Position numbers and translations under genes: made by a program
Notes under the pieces: model-generated
What the model saw: only the letters and a program-made list of their open reading frames with translations
Told to the model about the DNA's origin: nothing
Databases searched by the model: none
Part shown: piece after piece, positions 1 to 10,827 of the stretch
How positions within the stretch are numbered: position 1 is the stretch's first letter
How the letters are laid out: the number at the start of each line of letters is the position of its first letter
Source of the DNA: Ilex aquifolium
Taxonomy: Eukaryota > Streptophyta > Magnoliopsida > Aquifoliales > Aquifoliaceae
Direction: 5' to 3'
Length of the DNA stretch: 64,000 bases
Assembly (NCBI GenBank): GCA_951799425.1
Contig: OX637405.1
Coordinates: 16,837,089-16,901,088, forward strand

Positions 1-971
1 AAGTGCCTCAGAGCTTTAGAGTCTTCTTTCTTGGCTGCAACACGCCTTCTCTCAGCAGTCAGGACTGCTACAGTTCAAGTGGACGTTCGAGCGTGAGTTG
101 GCGTTCGAACGTTCTGGCTGTGCTCCAAGCTTCTCCAATTTTGTGCCCTAATGTGCTGATGTTACATTCAAGCGTGATACTTGTTGTTCTTGAGTCCTTG
201 TTCAGTTTAGGACTTGAAATCACATCACTTAAACTCTATCAAAGTACAATTAGTCTAAAAAAGGCATAGTAAAATGCTAATTTTAAGTACTAATCAAGTA
301 TCTACCGGTAGAAAGATTTCAGTGGACTTTTCTACCGGTAGAACATTGATTATCTATCGGTAGAAGAATTCTAGAGAGCTCTTCTACCGGTTGAATGTTA
401 ATTATCTACCGGTAGGTCCTCTTAAATTCTCAAAAATTTAAAATAATTTGTCAAGCCTTCAGGCCTTGAGTCCTTTTGTTCAAAGAATGTAAATAGAGTC
501 ATATTAAGGACAAATTGAGGTATATTGGACCTTGGAATGATCAAGTGATTGAAATGTACACAGGTTATGCGTTTGGGAGTGCCCGGTACAATGGAGACTC
601 TGCCCAAACTCTGTGTTGTTTATGATCCCGGTGAAGGAGATATTATGCCGTGGTGTCGGGTTATGTGGCATTTACAGGTACTTCCGCGAGTTGATGGGTG
701 ATCAACTGGTTGACAAAGGACCCCTAGTTTTAAGGGAGTCACAAAACATATAGGGTTTAATATTTTATGAAGTTATGGTCTTGAAAGTAAAGTTTTGTAT
801 ATATGATATGCTGGGATGTTTGGAAAGCTGAATTCATTTTTTATCACACCTGGCCAATGCTTGTTAATAAAGTAATTTATCATATGCACAAGATACATGA
901 TATGTTTAAGGTGTGGGGTCCACTTTACAGAAATTAGACATAATGTACTATCTCTAGGTTAGGGTGTGACA
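1..971 (+). mobile_element. Tekay-like chromovirus LTR, 3' part, cut by the window edge
   Basis: The segment ends in TGTGACA and is followed at 976-988 by TGGTATCAGAGCC, the initiator-Met-tRNA primer-binding site used by chromoviruses. Its last 450 bases (about 540-760) resemble the end of the minus-strand LTR at 52404-54815, including a stretch around GCCTTTGGGAGTGCC-like text and an 'aaaggaccccta' block, so it belongs to the TGTAAAACCC LTR family. It carries a cluster of CTACCGGTAG palindromes at 302-415 and one TTCGAACG palindrome near 105. The family call rests on PBS and cross-copy similarity. Confidence 0.7.
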
Positions 972-1501
972 ATTTTGGTATCAGAGCCTAAATTTGGTAG
1001 GTTCTGTAGATAAGTGAGACTAGGTTAGTAGTGGACAAGGTAGGGTATAGAGGTGTCAGTCGGGGTGGTATAAGCATAAAAGAAAATGCTCATGTTGTAT
1101 ATTTATATATTTCTTTTTGTTGATTTGTATCTTTATATCATTGCGAATCATGAATTTTACAACAGTTTTGGATCAGATAGAAATGTGGAGCATTCTTACG
1201 TTTCCATTATGGCTTGGGGAGGTGACTCATAACGTCAAGAGTGGGTAGTGGTTAGTAGAATCAGCAAGATATAATTTAGAGAGTATTTGGAGTTATGGGA
1301 CAAGTGAAGGCATAGCGAGTTCATTGAGGTATAAACGAGAATACAAGCATATTTTTGGGAGGCTTATGAAACTGTGGTTGCACACTTTTAATTTGGGAAG
1401 AAGAAACTCGAATTTAATGATAGATTACGGGACAACTATGGACAACTCCAGCTTTCAGTAATGAAGCTCTTGTATCACTACAAATTAGATGTGATCAGTT
1501 T
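972..1501 (+). mobile_element. Leader / degraded start of the chromovirus internal region
   Basis: This lies directly after the PBS at 976-988 and before the clean insertion of the gag-only element at 1502. I see no open reading frame that I can assign. It should hold the leader and the beginning of gag of the element whose LTR ends at 971, but no gag motif is visible. The sequence after the insertion (8164 onward) does not clearly continue it. Confidence 0.45.
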
Positions 1502-2153
1502 TGACGAGCCCAAATTCGACTGGGCTAAGCCCGATAAAAATAAGTGGAGAAAGACCCAAATGCTAAAGGGCCCAAGGAATAGTCCAAGTCACCAAAGCCC
1601 ATCAAGCCGGGTCAACCCATCTAAAGAGAGTGGAGAAGAGGTGAAGGAAACCAAGGGAGGCCAAGGGGCGCCACATGAGAGGCCACCCAAGCCATATGGG
1701 CGCTGCCCTCTAGGCGCCACAATTGGGCGCCGCCCAATGGTTGAGCTCCCCACTCCTCCTCAACCTCTCACTTGTTTTCTCCTCATGCCATGATGCCTCA
1801 AGTCCAAGAAGGAAGACATCAGTAGACCAACACCTAAGTTCAAAGGAAAACACCCAAAGGGAGCATAACTACCCTTGGGAGCCGCCCATAGGGCGCCGCC
1901 CAATGGGTGCCTACCCCTTGATGCTCTCTTGCTTTGGTACTCCGGTACTCCCACTCCAACTCAAGGTCCAGCCTAAAGTCCAATCCAATTCAGGACTCTC
2001 CTCCGGCTGAGTAGGAGCACGAGGGAGAGAATGACGGGATATGAAGATCTATTCCTACCTTAACTATGCTTGCCAAAGAGGTCCACTCTTACTATGATTG
2101 TACTTACCAAAATAATGGAAGACCTCTTCCTCACGGCACCGCCTCACCCTAGC

Positions 2154-2160
2154 TATATAA
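2154..2160 (+). promoter_or_regulatory. TATA box of the 5' LTR
   Basis: TATATAA preceded by AGC and followed by TGTAAGCCC. The same box is at 7779-7785 in the 3' LTR. It lies about 70 bp upstream of the (CT)n tract. Confidence 0.6.
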
Positions 2161-2226
2161 TGTAAGCCCTCTCAAGGGTAAAGGGATCTAAAAAATCTCA
2201 GACGCCTCCAATACCCTACTACACAC

Positions 2227-2228
2227 TT

Positions 2229-2281
<53 letters not shown>
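2227..2281. repeat. (CT)n microsatellite in the 5' LTR
   Basis: About 27 CT units. The 3' LTR has the matching tract at about 7854-7917, slightly longer and with one interruption, so tract length has changed since insertion. Confidence 0.95.
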
Positions 2282-2285
<4 letters not shown>

Positions 2286-2572
2286 GCTCTGTAACTCTCC
2301 GGTGACTGATATTTCATCAATAAAGAACACCAGGCCACCGCTGCCATTCCCGAAAGTAGAGTAGGTCATCCGAGACCGAACCACTATAAATCTCTGTGTT
2401 GATTCTCTGTTTACAGTTTTTATTCATTGATTGCCATTGATTGATTGTTTATTGCTCATTAATTACACCGATTCATATACTTGACTGTTGATCTTGCCAA
2501 AGACAATTTTGTGCATCATCAGTTTGGCGCCGTCTGTGGGAACGACTAAGTGTTCTAGTACATTGCTATTCT

Positions 2573-4156
2573 ATGGCAATCACAACCAGGTCGATGAGCC
2601 AACAACCGGGAGACAACAACCCCGCCCATCGAGAGGAGACTCCGCCTCCCCTCGCACCTTCGGAACCCTCTGCCACGGCAACTCCAGCCATTGGACAACA
2701 GCAACAACTCTTGCAGACCATGCAACTGCTGGTGAAACAGAACCAGCAAATCATCCAATTAATGCTCACACAAGGGGGCGTCGCCCCTCACCCTGCAGGA
2801 GGAGCACCACTCCCTCCAACAGGAGAGGAGCAGCAACCCCTTCCTTCTGGGCACCAAGCAGCCCTTCACCATGGGGTCCTCCGCCAGAATGCTCCGAGGC
2901 CACAGGGCGCCCCTCGCCCAGCAGTCCCTCCTCAGCGCGCAGGAAACTCACGTGTTCCCCCTTTTTCACACGTACCTGCGCAAGAGGACGAAGACGGCGA
3001 GAGTCAATACGGTGACCACCAAAGCCAGTACCATCATCCGACTAAAGATGTCCCCAACCAGTGGGACGAGAAGATTAGAGAGGTGCAGAACCAACTCGGT
3101 GATGCCCTCAACGCCATCAAGGCACAAGCGCCTGAAGCCGTAGACTACCTGGTAAGACGTATTGATATGCATTTTACTACTGATATTGTCAATTATCCTT
3201 TGCCCTCGAAGTTCAAGATGCCCACCATCGAGATCTTCGACGGCACCAAAGACCCCCTCGACCACTTGGACACCTACAAATCCCTCATGCAACTCCACAA
3301 CGTGCCTGAGGAGATTATGTGCAGAGCTTTCCCTACCACCTTGAAGGGGTCTGCTCGCCAGTGGTTCTCGAAGATCAAGCCTTCGTCCATCCACTCTTTT
3401 GCAGAGCTGAGTAGGTCATTCGTCTCCCACTTCATTGGGGGACGCCGCCATCAGAAACCAGTAACCCACCTGCTCACTATCAAGTAGGACAGGGATGAAA
3501 GTCTCAGGGGCTACCTTGCCCGCTTCAACGAGGAGGTCCTCCAGATTGAGGAGCCGAATGATAAGGTGGCCTTAGACCCTTTTATCGCTGGACTTCGCTC
3601 CTCCAGTTTCATGTTCTCCGTACTCAAAAAACCGCCCTCCAGTATGCCCGAGCTGCTGTCAAGGGCACAAAAGTACATAAACGCCGAGGATGTCACCAAG
3701 GCCAGACGAAGGGAGTCCTCCTACGCGGGTGAGAAAAGAAAGGATACCCGCGAAGACATGAGAGAAACAGAGAACAAAATAAATAGGACAGAGAGAATCT
3801 CTGTCAAGGACCGTCTTGGTCCCCCACCTCTGAGAGAGCGGCAAGCTCTCACGCCACTCAATGCCTCGGTGGAGCACATCCTATTCCAGATACAGGATGA
3901 CCCCACACTCCGCTGGCCCGAAAAAATAAAGTCCGCCCCAAACTGCAGAAATCCCAGCAGGTACTGTCGTTTCCACCGCGACCATGGCCACGACACTGAC
4001 GACTGCTTTGATCTTAAAAGGCAGATTGAGGAGCTCATACAGCGTGGCCAGTTGAGACAGTACGTTTCTGGCAGAGAACAAGCCCCGCCACCTGGTCGGG
4101 ACCAGGATGACAGAGAACGCCAGCAACCCTTTGGAGAAATCCAGACGATCGCCTAA
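2573..4156 (+). pseudogene. gag: gag of the Tat-type element (broken)
   Basis: The protein starts about 30 bp after the PBS. A Gln/Pro-rich N-terminal third is followed by a Retrotrans_gag-type core with the Tat signatures FKMPTIEIFDGTKDPLDHL, MCRAFPTTLKGSARQWF and SFVSHFIGGRR, then AGLRSSSFMFSVLKKPPSSM and RAQKYINAED. The tail holds a CRFHRDHGHDTDDCFDLKRQ histidine/cysteine patch followed by IEELIQRGQLRQYV, the usual C-terminal end of Tat-lineage gag. Gag forms the particle and packages RNA. The region is broken about once and stays close to a functional relative otherwise, in line with the young LTRs. The lineage call rests on general family knowledge of Tat gag. Confidence 0.88.
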
Positions 4157-4369
4157 GGGCTAGGAGGAGGTGACTCCAACTTCACCAGGAAAGTCTTGGC
4201 CCACCTACGGGACACCAAGCACCTAAAGATTTTATCTATCACTTATTAGTTGATTTATCTTGTTATTTGTTATTTTATGAAATAAAATTTTGAGGAGATT
4301 ATTGTATCCAGAATTGTTTTGCCTTCCTAAAAATTTACAAATAGCTCCTACCAGCGCAGGCGCTCAGAC

Positions 4370-4745
4370 GAGGGGTCTCGCCCTCTCCACCTTGTGCGTC
4401 TCCCATGATGCCGCCAAGACTCGCCCTCTCTACCTTGGGCGCCTCCCATGATGCCGCCTAGACAAGGGGCCTCGCCCTCTCTACCTTGGGCGCCCCATGA
4501 TGCCAACGAGGGGTCTCGCCCCCTCTCACTAGGCACTCAGCACCAGGCACCCAGCATTAGGCGCCCAATCTCAGGCGTCCAGCAGCAGGCGCCCTGCCTC
4601 AGGTGCCCAATCTCAGGCGCCCAGCCCAGCAGCAGGCACCCCACACCAGGCACCCAACAACAAGTGCCTAGCACCAGGCGTCCAACAGCAGACGCCCCAC
4701 ACCAAGCACCCAGCAGCAGTAGAGGCCCACCAGGCGCCCAACTCC
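4370..4745. repeat. GC-rich degenerate repeats (CAGGCGCCC units)
   Basis: First come about three repeats of a 45-70 bp unit with GGGGTCTCGCCCTCT and CCTTGGGCG blocks (4370-4530). Then come some 15 short units of 10-20 bp of the form CAGGCGCCCAGCA or CAGGCACCCAACA (4535-4745). The GGCGCC core also recurs in both LTRs of this element. Confidence 0.8.
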
Positions 4746-5045
4746 TCAGCATCATCTCTCATCTGCTCCATCTCTATGGAGTGAGCCTCTGGCCTAGTAG
4801 CTCTCTCAGGTGCTACTCGAAGGCCAGCCTCAAGTTGAGCAGCCCTTTCATGCGCTAGCCTCAACTTCTCAGCGGCATCCTCTCGTGCCTGCCGTGCAAG
4901 CTACGCGGCATCCTCTCGTGCCTGTCGCTCAAACCTTAACTGCTCTTCAGCAGTCTGATGTGCCCGCCTCTCCGCTTCCTGGACATCAATTGCCTCCTTG
5001 ATCTTCAGCGTATTTGTAAACAAGCAGGGCAAAACAGCAGCCACC
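4746..5045 (-). pseudogene. Antisense coiled-coil coding remnant inside the Tat element
   Basis: On the minus strand this stretch reads as an Ala/Glu/Arg-rich helix, with pieces KIKEAIDVQEAERRAHQTAE, EEQLRFERQAREDAA, EKLRLAHERAAQLEAGLR and HSIEMEQMRDDAEEL. Heptad-like spacing suggests a coiled coil. The sequence just upstream on the minus strand, CTTTCTTTATACTTTTGG then ...CCTATAG at about 5050, looks like a 3' splice site. Antisense ORFs placed between pol and the 3' LTR are known in Tat-lineage elements, and this fits that position. I do not recognise the product. It could instead be a captured host exon. Confidence 0.5.
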
Positions 5046-5117
5046 TATAGGCATTCAAATCCAAAAGTATAAAGAAAGAAAGCCAAGTACAAAGCCAAAG
5101 AGGAGTGCGGGACACAC

Positions 5118-5760
5118 TTAGTAAGCCTCTGCTACGGTAGCCATCTCCCGAGACTGTACGTAGCTCGGCCTATGACTCTGCTCTCGTGCAAGTCACCTAA
5201 TAAGTCTCTGCTACGGCAGCCATCTCCCGAGACTATACGTAGCTTGGCCTATGACTCTACTCTCGCGCAAGTCACCTAATAAGCCTTTGCTACGGCAGCC
5301 ATCTCCCGAGACTATACGTAGCTCGGCCTCTATGACTCTACTCTCGCGTAAGTAGTCACCTGGTAAGCCTCTGCTACGGCAGCCATCTCCCGAGACTATA
5401 CGTAGCTCGGGGTATGACTCTGCTCTCGTGCAAGTCACCTAATAAGCCTCTGCTACGGCAGCCATTCTCCCGAGACTATACGTAGCTCGGCCTCTATGAC
5501 TCTACTCTCGCGCAAGTAGTCACCTGGTAAGCCTCTGCTACGGCAACCATCTCCTGAGACTACACGTAGCTCGACCTCTATGACTCTGCTATCGCGCAAG
5601 TAGTCACCTCTGCTACGGCAGCCATCTCTCGAGACTATACGTAGCTCGGCCTCTACGACTATGCTCTCGCGCAAGTAGTCACCTCTGCTACGACAGCCAT
5701 CTCCCGAGACTATACGTAACTCGGCCTATGCAGTCTGCCACGACAGCCATCCTCCGAGAC
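5118..5760. repeat. Tandem repeat, about 77-86 bp unit, 8-9 copies
   Basis: Each unit reads roughly TAAGCCTCTGCTACGGCAGC, CATCTCCCGAGACTATACG, TAGCTCGGCCTATGACTCT, then GCTCTCGCGCAAGTCACC. Units start near 5121, 5201, 5280, 5365, 5442, 5528, 5609, 5685 and 5733. Length varies by small insertions (CTCTATG, AGTAG), and the last copies are shortened. It lies in the pol-less filling of the gag-only element. Open frames on the minus strand here are by-products of the repeat. Confidence 0.93.
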
Positions 5761-6430
5761 TCTGAGTAGCTCGGCCTCAGCTCATGCGTCCCTCTCACGG
5801 GACGTCCATAGCTCTGACTTTGCTTTCACGCAAGCAGTCTGCCTCTCTCTCCAGGTAATCATGTTAGACATTTTAATGTTGGAATAACATTGTTTTTGCC
5901 AGGTACACTTTTGAAACTCAAGCCGTCTGCACTGGAGCCCCAACTCCTACAGCAGTACAACAGCTAGCTCTGATACACACATGATTCACAGTTAGAGAAA
6001 AAGTGGGGGCACCACAGGGTCCCATCTCCCAGGAATCAATCTAGCCATCGCACCTGGACCGAGAAGCACTGGGGGCATCAAACCTCACCACAATTGGGAG
6101 AAAGGGAAGACACCACCCTAAAAGCACAAAGAACCTCCACCTCCATCATTGCTCTTTCAACAGGAGCTCCTGAAATCAGAGACAAGTCAAGAACCACCAT
6201 AGTCTAAAGACATCATAGTCTCTCAGGCAAAAACCCAGAATGCCAACTTGTCGCCCAGTTGCCTGGCGCCCACGCCCAGTTGCCCAGCCAACTTCCAGCA
6301 GCCTTGAGGCGTTGCCTAACCACCATAAGCAGAGCCCAAGGTGCTACCCAACTTCCAGGTGTAGCCCAAAGCGCCTGTCTAGCCTCTTGATATCGCCCAA
6401 GGCGTTAGTCCAACCTCAAGAATCGTCGAC
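5761..6430 (+). other. Non-coding filling of the gag-only element
   Basis: No convincing ORF or domain. It has moderate GC and some GCCCAGTTGCC-type short repeats near 6240-6300. Internal sequences of this kind, lacking similarity to pol, are usual in non-autonomous LTR elements. Confidence 0.5.
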
Positions 6431-6990
6431 AGCAGCGCCCAAGCAAAGAAAAAAAAAATGGAAAGGGGGCAGCGCCCAGGAGGCGCCAAGAAAAGGAAGA
6501 AAGTAAAAGAAAAAAAAAAAAAAAGGCAGCATGAAGGCGGCGCCCAAGCCCAAGAAGAAGAAAAAAAAAAGGCCAACACCCAAGAGGCGGCGCCCAAGCA
6601 AAAGAAGAAACAAAAAAAAAAAGGGGAGAAGTCAACAAAGCCAAAGTAAGGAAAGAAAAAAAAAAGAGGGAGGAGGCCAGCGCCCAAGCCAAGAGAAGGA
6701 AGAAAAAAAAAAAAAAAAGGGAGAAGTCAGCAAAGCCAAAGCAAGGAAAGAAGAAAAAAAAAAAAAAAGGGGAGGAGGCTAGCGCCCAGGAGGCGGCGCC
6801 CAAGCCAAGAGAAGGAAGAAAAAAAAAAGACAAGGGTCAGTGCCCAAGCAAAAGAAGAAAGGAAAAAAAAAAAAAAAGAACAAAAAAAAGAAAAAGAGAA
6901 GTCAGCGCCCAACAACCAAGAAAGAAAAAAAAAAGAAAAGAGAAAAAGACAGGAGGGTCCTGCGCCCAAGAAATTTTTTTTTTTTTCCGA
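6431..6990. repeat. Polypurine (A/G) tract built from about 50-70 bp units
   Basis: Long runs of A with AAG/AAAG alternate with GCGCCCAAGC and GGAGAAGTCAGCAAAGCC blocks, repeated about seven times. It ends in an A-rich to T-rich switch at about 6970-6986. The strand asymmetry is extreme: nearly all purines on the plus (RNA sense) strand. The Phe/Leu-rich minus-strand and Lys-rich plus-strand open frames here are artefacts of composition. Confidence 0.9.
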
Positions 6991-7126
6991 TATCGATAAA
7001 TTCAGCAGGTCTCCGAAGATGAAAAAATACCGTGGGAAACAAGAAAATTTCTGTTCACTCAAGCGAAGACGAAGCATGCCCTCAACCTCTTTCGAGAAAA
7101 TCAGAGCTCGGAGCATGGGGGGCAAA

Positions 7127-7853
7127 TGACGAGCCCAAATTCGATTGGGCTAAGCCCGATAAAAATAAGTCGAGAAAGGCCCAAATGCTAAAGGGCCCAA
7201 GGAATAGTCCAAGTCACCAACGCCCATCAAGCCGGGTCAACCCATCTAAAGAGAGTGGAGAAGAGGTGAAGGAAACCAAGGGAGGCCAAGGGGCGCCACA
7301 TGAGAGGCCACCCAAGCCATATGGGCGCCGCCCACTAGGCGCCACCATTGGGCGCCGCCCAATGGTTGAGCTCCCCACTCCTCCTCAACCTCTCACTTGT
7401 TTTCTCCTCATGCCATGATGCCTCAAGTCCAAGAAGGAAGACATCAGTAGACCAACACCTAAGTTCAAAGGAAAACACCCAAAGGGAGCATGACTACCCT
7501 TGGGAGCCGCCCATAGGGCGCCAACCCTTGGGCGCCTACCCCTTGTTGCTCTCTTGCTTTGGTACTCCGATACTCCCACTCCAACTCAAGGTCCAGCCTA
7601 AAGTCCAATCCAATTCAGGACTCTCCTCCGACTGAATAGGAGCACGAGGGAGAGAATGACGGGATACGAAGATCTATTCCTACCTTAACTATGCTTACCA
7701 AAGAGGTCCACTCTTACCCTGATTGTACTTACCAAAATAGTGGAAGACCTCTTCCTCACGGCACCGCCTTACCCTAGCTATATAATGTAAGCCCTCTCAA
7801 GGGTAAAGGGATCTAAAACATCTCAGACGCCTCCAATACCCCACTACACACTT

Positions 7854-7915
<62 letters not shown>

Positions 7916-8158
7916 TCTCAAAGCTCTGTAACTCTCCGGTGACTGATATTTCATCAATAAAGAACACCAGGCCACCGCTGCCATTCCCGAAAGTGGAGTA
8001 GGTCATCCGAGACCGAACCACTATAAATCTCTGTGTTGATTCTCTGTTTACAGTTTTTATTCCTTGATTGCCATTGATTGATTGTTTATTGCTCATTAAT
8101 TACACCTATTCATATACTTGACTGTTGATCTTGCCAAAGACAATTTTGTGCATCATCA
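7127..8158 (+). repeat. 3' LTR of the gag-only Tat element
   Basis: 1,032 bp, TGACGAGCCC...TGCATCATCA, about 97% identical by eye to 1502-2521. It contains the 21-nt dyad CCATTGGGCG-C-CGCCCAATGG near 7344-7364, TATATAA at 7779-7785 and a (CT)n tract at about 7854-7917. It is followed by the TSD AGTTT. Confidence 0.93.
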
Positions 8159-8163
8159 AGTTT

Positions 8164-8769
8164 TATGAACTGTTTGAAACTAAATGTTCTCTAAACAATA
8201 TTGATATGAGTAAGAACAAGTTTCTATTTTTTTACCTTTGGGGTTGATGTATGTGGCTGGGTGTGAAAAATGATTTACTACTTTGTCTTGTTCTACTATT
8301 GCTTTTGTTCAGATTGACGAAGTGAGATGTAAGGAATTGCAGTGGGGATTGTATTACTCTGTCCAGAACCCAGTCTCAATTTTTTAATTGAATAATTATG
8401 CTGCTTGGAAAATGAGGTTCTGGTTGCTGAAGAATATATGCGAAAATCATATGGTCGATGATTCATCATCAAAAGTACCATTTCTTTATCTGTTATTTAT
8501 GATGAATTGCATTATGGTAGAACTGTTAAATGAATTATCCCTTGATATTATGTTTTGACTGAATTTTTAGTGTTTGATCAAATTTTCAGGTAAAAGAGGT
8601 AAAATTACTGAAATTGGTGTACTTAGTAAATTGACTAGTTGATTAGAGATTAAAGTGAATTCAAGGGGACCAAAGTGTCATTAATAAAGAAGTCAATGGT
8701 CAACTCCAGATGAAGTGGGGCCTGAGCTGTTCTTTCCTAACTAGATAGGTGATTATCACAAAATATTGC
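8164..8769. other. AT-rich sequence with no recognised gene
   Basis: This is the right flank of the gag-only element. I see no long ORF, no domain and no PBS or polypurine tract. It may be degraded retroelement or intergenic DNA. TTTTGTTCAG and ATTTTCAGGTAAAAG look like splice sites but are isolated. Confidence 0.4.
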
Positions 8770-10407
8770 ATATATTCTATGTTGTTATGCCCCTTTGTAC
8801 TTGCTTTTGTTGTGAATTTGGGGAGAATTGCATTTAATCTTCTCTCTAATGAAGTTTTGTGTGAATGTAGGTGAAAATGTTCTAAAAGGCTTGAGTAAGC
8901 TCCCATCGTAATGTTTAAAGTCAATGAAGATGAGGGGATAGCTTAGAGGAAGGATTGGAGGGTGAAGAAACCAAGGAAAATGCAATTTGGATGAAAACCT
9001 TTCGAAAGGTTTGGCCAAAAACTTTCCGGGAGATTTACACTTGGTCTGCCTAATGACTGCCAAAACCTTCCGGAAGGTTTTGTCTACTGGAATGAACCTT
9101 CCAGAAGGTTTGCATCGACCTTCCGGAAGGTTTTACCCATAATGCCCAAACAGCCTGCAATTCAAGCTCTGCCATTTGGGGGCCCCACCTATACTTCTCC
9201 CACTTGTCCCTTGACATCTCTTACACACATACAAGCCTCGCATCACCTCATGTTGTACTTTGGAGGCTCAAGCATTGAAGAGGAAGAGAGAGAATAGGCA
9301 AGTGAAGGAAGTTGCAGGCTAGGCTTGTCCTAGCCTGCCCAAGCCATCAAGTCAGCCCCCTTTTGATGGGAAGCCTATCACACACCTAGAGAGAGCTCCA
9401 TGGACGAAAATGCATCATTCATTACACATTATTCCGATTGTATTGCATTGTAGATTGAGAAGCTCTAGGAAAGAAGATATAGTTTTAGTGATAGAAAGCT
9501 TAGATTTTTGCATTTCTTTCATCCATTTCACTTGTAATCTTCTTGAATACTCTTGTAAGCTTCATTTATTGTCTTTAATGTTATTTACTTCAAGTACATT
9601 GCAAGTTTAGTTGAGTATCTTATATTCTACCATTGTTGTAGTAAGTTTTCTACATTTCAAGCTTTTAATATGGGTATTCAATGCACTTCTTCCTAGTTTA
9701 ACTTTTCTTGCATTAAATTAAGTTCAAATCGTCTTTGCTTTACAATGTCTCTTTACTTCATTTATGTTCTTGCATTAAGTATGAGTAGCTAAGCTTCAAG
9801 TTGGCTAATCCAAGGGAGAACTCCTCTTGGGTATGCTAAATCAACTATTTTTCATTCCTCCTCGTAGTGTACGATGATTTGGTTTGACTAGGTTGAGTGT
9901 GGACGTGGTTGTGAGTTCTTGATACACCGTAGACTTCTCACGGGGTATGCTTGAATCCTCACCTCCATTTTAGTCCCTCGCTTCCTACGAATCACTCAAA
10001 CATCTAGGCACCATTGGAGGAAGGTCTTGAGTTGATTTGGCATTCTCAATGGAATGACCTCTTCGGATTAGCCAACACTTGTTCCATTTCATTTTCATCA
10101 AAAACACAAATCACCAAACTCAAACATCAAAGATTTTTATACTTTCCCTTTTTCACCAAAATCACCTTCAAAACGATTCACCTCCTTCCCTGAGGAGACG
10201 ACCTTGGAATACGATTTTCAAGTAAAACACGACACTCAAAAGTCTTTCTGCGCTTGGGGAACACTTTTGTTCACACACACACACATTTCATTCACACACC
10301 TGTTTTCCCATTTCTTGCATTGAACCCGAGTGAGAGTGACACTCACCCACACACATAAGCCATATACATCATGTTAGGAGATTCGGGTCAACGAAATAAC
10401 TCAAGCA
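8770..10407 (+). mobile_element. Athila-type LTR, family B copy 1 (forward)
   Basis: The right end is exact: the LTR ends ...CTCAAGCA at 10407 and is followed by TTTTTGGCGCC, the Asp-type PBS (10412-10430). The left end near 8770 is where similarity to the minus-strand LTR at 20672-22288 fades; no TSD was found. It carries AACCTTCCGGAAGGTT palindromes at about 9000-9135. Its second half (GGATTAGCCAA, CCTGAGGAGACGACCTTGG, CACACAC, GTGAGAGTGACACTCACC) matches all other family B LTRs in the window. Confidence 0.82.
8998..9136. repeat. Palindrome cluster AACCTTCCGGAAGGTT in LTR B1
   Basis: Two perfect copies of the 16-bp palindrome (about 9064 and 9119) and two degenerate copies (GGAATGAACCTTCCAGAAGG, ACTTTCCGGGAG) occur within 140 bp. 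The centre is CpG. Confidence 0.9.
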
Positions 10408-10827
10408 TTTTTGGCGCCTTTGCCGGGGAAGACAAAGCGTTGAATTGAGAAGGTGATTTTCGGACAACGGAAGTAAGTCCCGTGAATTCTCATCACGAGC
10501 TGAGGTACGTAGTTCCTTTTATATAATTTTGTTTACTTATTTTTCAATTGTAGATATTGTTTTGTATGTGGGGACAGGACGACCAAAATAGATTGGTTAG
10601 ACGAACTTTAGGCCCCAACATGAATATTGACCAAGACCCACCCAAGGATGCCGGTGATAACTTTGAGAATGAGGAGGCTAATGTCCAAAGGGGTGGGGGC
10701 ATGCAACACCCTGGAATGCCAAACCCTAGAATGCATTTCCCTCGTAGGAATGAAGGGAACAATATCCCCATTGATCCTCCGACGAGGTCAATGATGGATT
10801 TTCTCCAACCCACACGTAGCACCACTC
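10408..10827 (+). pseudogene. gag: PBS, leader and start of gag, family B copy 1
   Basis: The PBS TGGCGCCTTTGCCGGGGAA is followed by a leader and a short gag N-terminus (10557 onward) with WGQDDQNRLVRRTLGPNMN and PIDPPTRSMMDFLQPTRS. It is closely related to the gag starts at about 14530-14640 and 20300-20520 on the minus strand. The region ends abruptly at 10827, where the minus-strand LTR at 10828 begins, so a head-to-head junction joins two family B elements. It is a fragment only. Confidence 0.8.

Larger units (their letters stand above)
1502..2521 (+). repeat. 5' LTR of the gag-only Tat element
   Basis: The LTR is 1,020 bp, TG...CA. It holds GGCGCC-rich dyads (for example ATTGGGCG-C-CGCCCAAT at about 1722-1739), a TATATAA box at 2154-2160, a long (CT)n microsatellite at about 2227-2281 just downstream of the expected start site, and an AATAAA-like signal near 2320. 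Confidence 0.93.
1502..8158 (+). mobile_element. Complete non-autonomous Tat-type LTR element, gag only (TR-GAG type)
   Basis: Two direct repeats, 1502-2521 and 7127-8158, begin TGACGAGCCC and end TGCATCATCA. They are flanked by a perfect 5-bp target-site duplication AGTTT (1497-1501 and 8159-8163). PBS TGGCGCCGTCTGTGGG is at 2525-2540, and a G-rich polypurine tract (ATGGGGGGCAAA) at 7115-7126 abuts the 3' LTR. The only sense coding region is gag; no protease, RT, RNase H or integrase is seen in the remaining 3 kb. It would depend on enzymes of an autonomous Tat relative. By hand the LTRs differ at roughly 28-30 of about 1,010 positions, about 3%, suggesting an age near 1-2 million years at the usual plant LTR rate. 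Confidence 0.93.

Noticed and set aside
1695-1912. GGCGCC dyads of the Tat LTR as part of the CpG-centred palindrome system
   Set aside because: They are centred on C or GpC, not CpG, and also fill the internal repeats, so I keep them apart.
2172-2384. Minus-strand ORFs with Arg-Glu repeats (also 7797-8096)
   Set aside because: They are translations of the (CT)n microsatellite in the two LTRs.
5211-5674. Repeat-protein-like minus-strand ORFs
   Set aside because: They follow the 80-bp tandem repeat unit and change frame with its small indels.
5118-5760. CRISPR-like direct repeat array
   Set aside because: Units are contiguous without unique spacers, and the DNA is plant nuclear.
6379-7125. 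Phe/Leu-rich minus-strand ORFs that look like membrane proteins, and Lys-rich plus-strand ORFs
   Set aside because: They arise from the polypurine tract; all frames are low-complexity.
8164-8769. Possible host exon-intron fragment
   Set aside because: Splice-like signals are present, but no frame of useful length and no recognisable protein.
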